19,147 bases of DNA. It comes from CAJBVG01 sp943371425 (GTDB taxonomy: Bacteria > Bacteroidota > Bacteroidia > Sphingobacteriales > Sphingobacteriaceae). The notes below the pieces were generated by a model. The model worked only from the letters and a program-made list of their open reading frames with translations, ran no database searches and was not told the origin of the DNA. Of the stretch, positions 13,990 to 19,147 are shown one piece after another. Location: NCBI GenBank assembly GCA_943371425.1, contig CALRUR010000028.1, forward strand, positions 1-19,147, in the 5' to 3' direction. Position 1 is the stretch's first letter. The number at the start of each line of letters is the position of its first letter. The position numbers were made by a program, and so were the translations under genes.

Positions 13990-14142
13990 TTACTCAGCAG
14001 ATGTTGCTTCAGCAACAGCTAATTCTGGACGAGCAACTGGTTTCTTAATTGATTTATCAGTCGCCATTTTTAAGCGTTGTTTTTTCAATCTAGAAACAGT
14101 TTTGTTTTTTCTGTCTTTTCTTTTTAGTCTAGTAACTCCCAT
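13990..14142 (-). CDS. Small very basic protein, 50 residues, function unknown
   Basis: ATG at 14140-14142 to TAA at 13990-13992. The product starts MGVTRLKRKDRKNKTVSRLK. Sixteen of the first 38 residues are K or R; the last 11 are Ala/Glu-rich and carry no positive charge. Size and composition resemble ribosomal or rRNA-binding small proteins. I recall similar 'MG(V/I)TRLKRKDRKNKT' proteins in other Bacteroidota, unnamed, but cannot confirm this here. It is not the DUF4295 protein that accompanies L28/L33 in Bacteroidota. It begins 34 nt after the 3' end of tRNA-Cys on the same strand, with no promoter between and a terminator after it, so it appears co-transcribed with the tRNA. The adjacent 13938-13989 stretch shows nothing recognisable. 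Confidence 0.75.
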   Translation of the reverse strand: MGVTRLKRKDRKNKTVSRLKKQRLKMATDKSIKKPVARPELAVAEATSAE

Positions 14143-14176
14143 TTTCGTAATATTTTTTGTTCAATCTGTATTTTTG

Positions 14177-14247
14177 AGGTCGAGAGCGGATTCGAACCGC
14201 TGTACAAGGTTTTGCAGACCTCTGCCTAGCCACTCGGCCACTCGACC
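14177..14247 (-). tRNA. tRNA-Cys (GCA)
   Basis: 71-nt cloverleaf on the minus strand. Acceptor GGTCGAG/CTCGACC; D arm GCC/GGC; anticodon stem GAGGT/ACCTT with one G-U pair; anticodon loop CTGCAAA, giving GCA; variable loop GTAC; T arm AGCGG/CCGCT with loop TTCGAAT; discriminator base U. That U is the known identity base for cysteinyl-tRNA synthetase. The CCA end is not encoded. A short CTCT-TTTT-AGAG hairpin (14248-14259) precedes it in the leader. Confidence 0.96.
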
Positions 14248-14263
14248 CTCTTTTTAGAGTTTG

Positions 14264-14294
14264 CAAATGTACTAAATAATTGGTTTAGCACAAA
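14264..14294 (-). promoter_or_regulatory. Bacteroidota-type promoter for tRNA-Cys
   Basis: Minus strand: -33 TTTG (14291-14294), a 19-nt spacer, and -7 TACATTTG (14264-14271), an exact match to TTTG-N19-TAnnTTTG. Transcription would start near 14257, about 10 nt before the mature tRNA. It lies 20 bp past the stop of the SpoU methyltransferase gene. Confidence 0.8.
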
Positions 14295-14314
14295 TGAAAT
14301 GCAAAAAAAAGGCA

Positions 14315-15082
14315 TTAATATTCTCTACGTCGAGCTTCAGAGCATAATATGCCCGTTGCTACAGCCACATTTAAACTCTCTGCCCCTCCCCAACTAGGTA
14401 TAGTAATTGGGTTAGTAATGTATTTAGTTAAAGAATCAGAAATTCCGTGCGACTCACTTCCCATCATCAATAAGCCATGCATTTTACCCTCTAGCTTATA
14501 TATATTCTCCCCTTCTAGCAAAGCACCATAAATGTTTAGTCCCTTTAATTCAGCTAAGTAATCTTCTAAATTAGTGTATACAACTGTTGTCCGTAAAATC
14601 GAACCCATGGTAGATTGCACCACTTTCGGATTGTAAAGTTCTACACAATCTTCAGAGCAAATAATATTTTTTATTCCGTACCAATCGGCTATTCTAATTA
14701 TAGTGCCCATATTACCTGGGTCTTTCACACCATCTAATACTAAGTTTAAGTTTGATCTGAGCTCTTTATTGATTTCAGAAATGGTAGGTTCTTCTGGCAT
14801 TTCAACCAACATCAACACATCTGGTGCGGTACTCATGGTGCTCATCCGTTCCAAATCATCGAACTTACCTTCTACGATTTCTATTTTTTTCGATATTTTT
14901 GATAAAAGATCTTCGTACTTTACACGTTTGCTATCTAAAAGATATATTTGCCTAACATTAAAGTTAGAATTTATAAATTCATCGCATAGCTTCTCGCCTT
15001 CAACAATAAATTGGCGATATTCTCTGCGGAATTTCTTTTGATGCAACGATTTAATATAACTAATTTGTGATTTTGAAATCAT
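14315..15082 (-). CDS. SpoU/TrmH-family RNA 2'-O-methyltransferase
   Basis: This 255-residue SPOUT enzyme transfers a methyl group from SAM to a ribose 2'-OH in rRNA or tRNA. The N-terminal ~95 residues form the substrate-binding domain typical of the RlmB/TsnR group (KKFRREYRQFIVEGEKLCDE at 16-35). The three SPOUT motifs are visible: LDGVKDPGNMGTIIRIADWYG (116-136), MMGSESHGIS (206-215) and IPSWGGAESLNVAVATGI (228-245), which together form the knotted SAM site. The target nucleotide cannot be told from this. The ATG at 15080-15082 lies inside the start region of tamL on the other strand. Downstream on the same strand come the tRNA-Cys promoter and gene; I see no clear terminator between, so read-through into the tRNA is possible. 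Confidence 0.92.
   Translation of the reverse strand: MISKSQISYIKSLHQKKFRREYRQFIVEGEKLCDEFINSNFNVRQIYLLDSKRVKYEDLLSKISKKIEIVEGKFDDLERMSTMSTAPDVLMLVEMPEEPTISEINKELRSNLNLVLDGVKDPGNMGTIIRIADWYGIKNIICSEDCVELYNPKVVQSTMGSILRTTVVYTNLEDYLAELKGLNIYGALLEGENIYKLEGKMHGLLMMGSESHGISDSLTKYITNPITIPSWGGAESLNVAVATGILCSEARRREY
14943..14950 (+). promoter_or_regulatory. Weak candidate -7 box for tamL, inside the methyltransferase gene
   Basis: TATATTTG is an exact TAnnTTTG match on the plus strand, 117 bp before tamL. A degenerate TTTA lies 20 nt upstream (14919-14922). Because the two genes overlap head to head, the tamL promoter must lie within this antisense coding region; this is the only full -7 match I noticed there. 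Confidence 0.3.
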
Positions 15083-17403
15083 CTTTACTCAAGCATACGT
15101 TTAATACAATTATAATCATTTCTGCTCTTATACTTATTAGCAGTTGCGCGAGCACCCGAAAACTCAGTGGTAATCAGTCACTCGTACATAAAAATAAAAT
15201 TACGGGTGTAAACAAAATCGAGAAAGACGAACTAAATACTTTTATACGCCAAAAACCCAATACCAAATCGGGCGGATTAGGGTTGTTTAAACCCAAATTG
15301 TTTGTTTACAATACCATCAACCCTAATAAAAATACTAGGGTTAACCGTTGGCTGAAAAATAAAATTGCCGAAGCTCCTGTAATTTACGATTCGAGTATAG
15401 CCGCTTATTCTGCACAACAAATGGAGCTTTACTTATTTAACCAAGGTTATTTTAATGCAATAGTGAGCCATTCGATTAAAGTGAAAAAGAAAAAGGCCAC
15501 TATAAGTTACAATGCCATAACAGGTCCGGCATATACCATTCGAAATATACAATATCTCATACCAGACACTGTGCTTAGATCATTGTATTTCCTCCATTTA
15601 AATGAAACGGAAATAAAAATGGGAGATGTATTTAATCAAGAAAAAATACAACAAGAACGTAATCGTATTACTAAAGATTTTAAAAACTTCGGGTACTTTT
15701 TCTTTAACCGAGAATACATCCATTTTGATTTTGATAGCGCTATAAACGGGAATGTGATAGATATGAAGGTGGTCATAGAAAACCCAACAGGTAAAAAAGA
15801 ACATCAAGCATATCAACTAAGTAAGGTCGACATTAGTTTAAGCGGTGCAGAATCTTATCGGAAATTTAGACGAACAGATACAAGCGATGCCGATTTTATT
15901 TTTATTGATGACCCACAAAACATCTTAAAACCAAAAATCATAAAACGTCAGATTTACTTAGAGAAACAAGGTAATTATAACGACGATGATTTAGAGTTAA
16001 CCTATAATAGATTGGGTGATTTACGTATGTTTAAATTTGTAAATATTGATTTTGCAGTAGACAGTACAGATAGTACAAAATTAAACTCTTATATAAGTTT
16101 AAGTACAAGTAAAAAGCAGTTTACACAAACCGAAATAGAAGGTTATGTTGCTTCCGCAAACATAGGTTCATCTGCTAATTTTATTTACACTAATAACAAT
16201 ATTTTTAGAGGTGCAGAAATATTTGAATTTAGAGTAAAGGCTGGTATAGAAACTCAAGCATTTATTGATGAGAGCGCCGGTAACATCCCTTTGTTTAACA
16301 GTAGAGAATCTAACATTTCATCAAGCATAACTTTCCCCGGGTTTTTATTGTTTAGAGATAAAAAAACCTATGGTATTTTTGCCAGTCCGAAAACACGATT
16401 AGGGGTAAATTATATTATTGAACAACGTCCAGAATATGTACGAAATACTTTTAGTGGTAGCTTTACGTATGATTGGAAACAGAATCAATTTATTACGCAC
16501 TCCTTCTCTCCGATGTCTCTTAATTTTGTACGTTCAACCCTCTCTACTCAAGCATTAGATTTGTTGAATAATTTGAATAACCAATACATAAAAGAAAGTT
16601 TCGACCCACACATTACCTTGGGCTTGCGTTATACCTTAACCTTTAGTTCGCAAGTAATAAACTTACCTAAAGATTATTATTTCTTACGATTTAACATAGA
16701 AGTAATGGGTACTGGTTTGTACGGGGTTAGTAAAATAATTTCTGCAGTGCAGAACACTAGTGGTAATTATGAAATTTTTAATTTGCCATATTATAATTTC
16801 ACACGACCAGAAGTAGATATGCGCTATTTTAATTTCATCAACCAACGATCCATGCTAGTATTCAGGTTTAACACCGGCGCTGGTTTTGCATATTGGAATT
16901 CAAATATCTTACCCTTCGAACGTCAGTTTTTTACAGGTGGATCTAATAGCATAAGGGCATTTAGAGCTCGTACGGTTGGGCCAGGTAATTTCGCTGATGT
17001 AAGTGTTTCAAACTTAAACTTAGACCAAACCGGGGAAATGAAAATGGAGGGAAACATTGAGTACAGGTTTGACATTACCGACCATTTCTTAGGTTCTAAA
17101 CTTAAAGGTGCAAGTTTTATAGATGCCGGAAACGTTTGGACCCTCTCTACCAGCAATGCCGACCCTACAGGTAAATTTAAATGGGATACCTTCCATAAAC
17201 AATTGGCTGTGGGTACTGGTGCAGGTTTACGTTTAGACTATGGTTTTCTTTTATTCAGGTTTGATTTAGGCTTAAAACTCCGCGACCCTAGGTTTACAGG
17301 TTCCCAACAATGGGTAATTCAATACTTAAGTGATACTCAATGGAAGTCGACCAATCAATATAGTTTCTGGAATTTCAACTTCGGAATTGGGTATCCGTTT
17401 TAA
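15067..17403 (+). CDS. tamL: TamL-type outer membrane Omp85 lipoprotein (BamA/TamA family)
   Basis: 778 residues from the GTG at 15067; a TTG at 15073 (MKSSLLKH) is equally possible. The signal peptide ends in a lipobox ISSC, with Cys27 lipidated. This is the mark of TamL, the Bacteroidota version of TamA that carries a lipid anchor. Residues about 40-340 hold POTRA-like beta-alpha repeats (for example MELYLFNQGYFNAIVSHSI and NRLGDLRMFKFVNIDF). The rest is a 16-strand-type barrel. Loop 6 has GGSNSIRAF (624-632), with IRAF in place of the usual VRGF/Y. Near the end FIDAGNVW and a terminal Phe (FGIGYPF) give the barrel-closing beta-signal. It should help insert or export outer-membrane or surface proteins. 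tamB is not adjacent. It overlaps the SpoU gene head to head and the next gene tail to tail. Confidence 0.9.
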   Translation: MILKSSLLKHTFNTIIIISALILISSCASTRKLSGNQSLVHKNKITGVNKIEKDELNTFIRQKPNTKSGGLGLFKPKLFVYNTINPNKNTRVNRWLKNKIAEAPVIYDSSIAAYSAQQMELYLFNQGYFNAIVSHSIKVKKKKATISYNAITGPAYTIRNIQYLIPDTVLRSLYFLHLNETEIKMGDVFNQEKIQQERNRITKDFKNFGYFFFNREYIHFDFDSAINGNVIDMKVVIENPTGKKEHQAYQLSKVDISLSGAESYRKFRRTDTSDADFIFIDDPQNILKPKIIKRQIYLEKQGNYNDDDLELTYNRLGDLRMFKFVNIDFAVDSTDSTKLNSYISLSTSKKQFTQTEIEGYVASANIGSSANFIYTNNNIFRGAEIFEFRVKAGIETQAFIDESAGNIPLFNSRESNISSSITFPGFLLFRDKKTYGIFASPKTRLGVNYIIEQRPEYVRNTFSGSFTYDWKQNQFITHSFSPMSLNFVRSTLSTQALDLLNNLNNQYIKESFDPHITLGLRYTLTFSSQVINLPKDYYFLRFNIEVMGTGLYGVSKIISAVQNTSGNYEIFNLPYYNFTRPEVDMRYFNFINQRSMLVFRFNTGAGFAYWNSNILPFERQFFTGGSNSIRAFRARTVGPGNFADVSVSNLNLDQTGEMKMEGNIEYRFDITDHFLGSKLKGASFIDAGNVWTLSTSNADPTGKFKWDTFHKQLAVGTGAGLRLDYGFLLFRFDLGLKLRDPRFTGSQQWVIQYLSDTQWKSTNQYSFWNFNFGIGYPF

Positions 17404-17419
17404 ATATTTAAGTTGAAAT
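17372..17419. repeat. 10-bp inverted repeat flanking the shared stop region
   Basis: ATTTCAACTT (17372-17381) and AAGTTGAAAT (17410-17419) are perfect complements, 28 nt apart. Between them lie the tamL stop (17401-17403) and the opposing stop (17400-17402), which start a perfect palindrome TTAAATATTTAA (17400-17411). No U-tract follows on either side, so a transcript-end hairpin is only a possibility. Confidence 0.45.
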
Positions 17420-17954
17420 ATTGAAACGATTCTTTTATAAGATTGAAAAATGCAGAAACATCTAAGCCTTGCATTAAAAAGAACAATACAAATCCAACTA
17501 ATAGAAGTAGAAAAAGTATTCTTTTTATAAATAATGCAAGTAATACTATGAGCACTGGCACTAATATAAATAACCATAAAGGTATTCGAATGGTAAGTGA
17601 GCCAGCAGTGTAGAATAAATGTCGAAGAGTATTTAATTTACGCTCGTGTTTTACATAAAAAACCTCTGATGCACTAAAGTTCGAACTTATAGAAGCCTCT
17701 CCTTTTTCAAACTTTAACTTTTCTATGTAACCGTTAATTACAAATGTATATATGCCCTCAATATTTTGATCGATATTCCTATCTTTATCAATAGCAACCA
17801 TCTTCAAACCATTTACATTTGATACTTTAAAATCGTTAATTGGAAACAAGTCGGATAAATTGAATCTAAATTCTGGTCCTTGAGAAAAAGCAGAGCTCGA
17901 GAACATTAATGGAATAATTATTGCTAATATTAGGGTATATTTTAATTTATTCAT
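17400..17954 (-). CDS. Exported protein with two C-terminal membrane helices, unknown function
   Basis: 184 residues, ATG at 17954. An N-terminal signal peptide (about 1-25, ending SSAFSQ) is followed by a ~95-residue beta-rich soluble part with 'FVINGYIEKLKFEKGEASI' and 'VFYVKHERKLNTL'. Two hydrophobic helices follow (about 125-143 and 146-163) and then a short amphipathic tail (FFNLIKESFQYFNL). The layout suggests a periplasmic domain anchored in the inner membrane by a hairpin. I do not recognise a family. Its stop overlaps the tamL stop by 3-4 bp in the opposite direction, and its start is only 9 bp from the start of the divergent FG-GAP gene, so its promoter must lie inside that gene. 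Length and sequence look intact. Confidence 0.75.
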   Translation of the reverse strand: MNKLKYTLILAIIIPLMFSSSAFSQGPEFRFNLSDLFPINDFKVSNVNGLKMVAIDKDRNIDQNIEGIYTFVINGYIEKLKFEKGEASISSNFSASEVFYVKHERKLNTLRHLFYTAGSLTIRIPLWLFILVPVLIVLLALFIKRILFLLLLVGFVLFFLMQGLDVSAFFNLIKESFQYFNLNI

Positions 17955-17963
17955 CTTACAAAA

Positions 17964-19147
17964 ATGAAAAAAATACTGCTAACTACAAGTCTTTGTTTAT
18001 TTATTCTAGTAACAAACGCTCAAAATTACACATTCGAACATTATAATCAAGGTACAGACACCGTAATGGTGATAGAGGGTAACAAAACCTTAAAACTACC
18101 ATTTGCAGGTGGTTTTGATGTACCTCAATTTGCAGAATGCGACCTAGATTTAGACGGTAAATTAGATTTAGTGGTATTTGATAGAGAAGGCGGACGTTTA
18201 ACTACTTTTTTAAATAAGGGAGCTGTAAATACCACTAATTATGAATATGCACCACAATATGTAAATAAGTTTCCAAAAGTTGTGGATTGGTTACAAATGG
18301 CCGATTATGATGGTGATGGTAAGATGGATGTGTTTACTTCTATACCTGGAGGTTTAAGAGTGTACAGAAATATTAGCGACGATATAAGTGGATTGAAGTT
18401 CCAAAACAAATTTCCAGAAATATTATGCGATTATACATCTTTAACAACCCGTTTATACATTGGGAATATTGATATGCCTGCAATTTTAGATGTGGATGAT
18501 GATGGTGATGTGGATATTTTAACGTTTTACCAAAGTATTGATACTTCTGGTGAAAGTATTTATTGGTACAAAAACATGAGCAAAGAACGATTCAATGTGC
18601 CAGATTCAATGGATTTTGTAATTGGTAAATATTGTTGGGGAGCCTTTCGCGAATCGTTTACAGATTGTAAAATAAACTTACAATACCCTGTTGGCCCATG
18701 TGGAAATGGAGGCAGGTTTGTGCCAAATATTTCTCCAGCAGAATTTATGGAAAATATGAATAAAAGAATTATCGAAATTAATTCTGGAGGTGCACATAGT
18801 GGTTCTACTACTATTGTTTTTGATGCAAATGGTGATGGTAAAAAAGACATGCTAATTGGTGATGTTACTTGTACGAATATGTATTTGGTAGTTAACAGTA
18901 CTAATAACCAAACTCCAATTATGAACCAAACGGTTGAACAATATCCACCCAATCATCCTATTAACATTAACGTATTTCCAGCAGCCTTTATGGCCGATAT
19001 AAATAATGATGGATTAAAAGATTTAATTGCTACTACTAATACTTCTAATGCTTCGCAAAACACTAATCACGTGCAACTATATACCAACAACGGAAGTACA
19101 AGTATAAACAGGTTCGATTTTAGTACCGATAATTTTTTATTAGGTGA
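17964..19147 (+). CDS. Secreted FG-GAP/VCBS repeat protein (3' partial)
   Basis: ATG at 17964 opens a frame that runs to the right edge (394 codons seen, no stop). The signal peptide MKKILLTTSLCLFILVTNA precedes QNYTFEHYN. Five Ca-binding loops of the FG-GAP/VCBS type are visible: DLDLDGKLD (60-68), DYDGDGKMD (114-122), DVDDDGDVD (176-184), DANGDGKKD (287-295) and DINNDGLKD (345-353), each followed by a hydrophobic strand such as LVVFD or VFTS. Spacing of 50-110 residues fits blades of a beta-propeller with an insert at about 190-280, which has four Cys (224, 235, 246 and 303 nearby). In this phylum such proteins usually end in a T9SS sorting domain; that part would lie beyond the window. Surface adhesion or sugar-binding is a guess. 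Confidence 0.9.
   Translation, partial: MKKILLTTSLCLFILVTNAQNYTFEHYNQGTDTVMVIEGNKTLKLPFAGGFDVPQFAECDLDLDGKLDLVVFDREGGRLTTFLNKGAVNTTNYEYAPQYVNKFPKVVDWLQMADYDGDGKMDVFTSIPGGLRVYRNISDDISGLKFQNKFPEILCDYTSLTTRLYIGNIDMPAILDVDDDGDVDILTFYQSIDTSGESIYWYKNMSKERFNVPDSMDFVIGKYCWGAFRESFTDCKINLQYPVGPCGNGGRFVPNISPAEFMENMNKRIIEINSGGAHSGSTTIVFDANGDGKKDMLIGDVTCTNMYLVVNSTNNQTPIMNQTVEQYPPNHPININVFPAAFMADINNDGLKDLIATTNTSNASQNTNHVQLYTNNGSTSINRFDFSTDNFLLG
18021..18051 (-). promoter_or_regulatory. Candidate promoter for the 17400-17954 gene, inside the FG-GAP gene
   Basis: Minus strand: -7 TAATTTTG (18021-18028), an exact TAnnTTTG, with CTTG (18048-18051; TTG core kept) 19 nt upstream. The spacing is the same as in the tRNA-Cys promoter. 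It predicts a start near 18014 and a 60-nt leader, and lies within the signal-peptide codons of the divergent gene. Confidence 0.5.

Noticed and set aside
14300..14317. A-run with AATGC/GCATT stem as terminator of the SpoU gene
   Set aside because: On the minus strand the U-run sits in the loop rather than after the stem, so it does not have terminator form.

Overview
This AT-rich window comes from the chromosome of a member of the Bacteroidota. The evidence is a type B type IX secretion (T9SS) C-terminal domain, a lipidated Omp85 protein of the TamL kind, genes without obvious Shine-Dalgarno sites, Bacteroidota-type promoter boxes (TTTG, 19 nt, TAnnTTTG), and household proteins that read like Cytophagia, Chitinophagia or Saprospiria relatives. 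I cannot name the genus. I see no phage, transposon, CRISPR array or complete defence island.

Layout. Positions 1-4579 (+) are the 3' part of a giant secreted protein. It has eleven ~90-residue repeats with two Cys each, then PKD-like domains, and ends in the T9SS signal. Converging on it is a minus-strand run: an EVE-domain protein (4584-4991), holA (5078-6100), a stand-alone HsdR-N-like nuclease fold (6104-6547) and valS (6549-9221). The last three are packed within 1-3 bp. Divergent from valS is a plus-strand run: lpoB (9395-9979), a strong terminator hairpin, a COG3014-like lipoprotein, an exported rhodanese, mnmD, pyrD and a DUF2805 protein (to 13904). The rhodanese/mnmD and mnmD/pyrD pairs each overlap by exactly 11 bp.

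The 13905-14314 gap is not empty. On the minus strand it holds a well-formed promoter, tRNA-Cys(GCA), a 50-codon gene for a very basic protein, and a terminator, apparently one tRNA-mRNA transcription unit. Beyond it lie a SpoU/TrmH rRNA methyltransferase (14315-15082, -) and, starting inside its 5' end on the other strand, tamL (15067-17403, +). An unrecognised exported two-helix membrane protein (17400-17954, -) shares its stop region with tamL. A secreted FG-GAP/VCBS repeat protein starts at 17964 and runs off the right edge.

How the genes relate. Most of the window is core information processing (valS, holA, SpoU methyltransferase, mnmD, tRNA-Cys) and pyrimidine synthesis (pyrD), mixed with envelope genes (lpoB, COG3014-like, tamL) and two T9SS-style surface proteins. 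The most unusual items are the tRNA-Cys/50-aa gene unit, two arrays of one degenerate heptamer family (GTAMTTT) at 5003-5044 and 13571-13605, hairpins lying across the stop codons of both convergent gene pairs, and a terminator immediately before a TTG-started lipoprotein gene.
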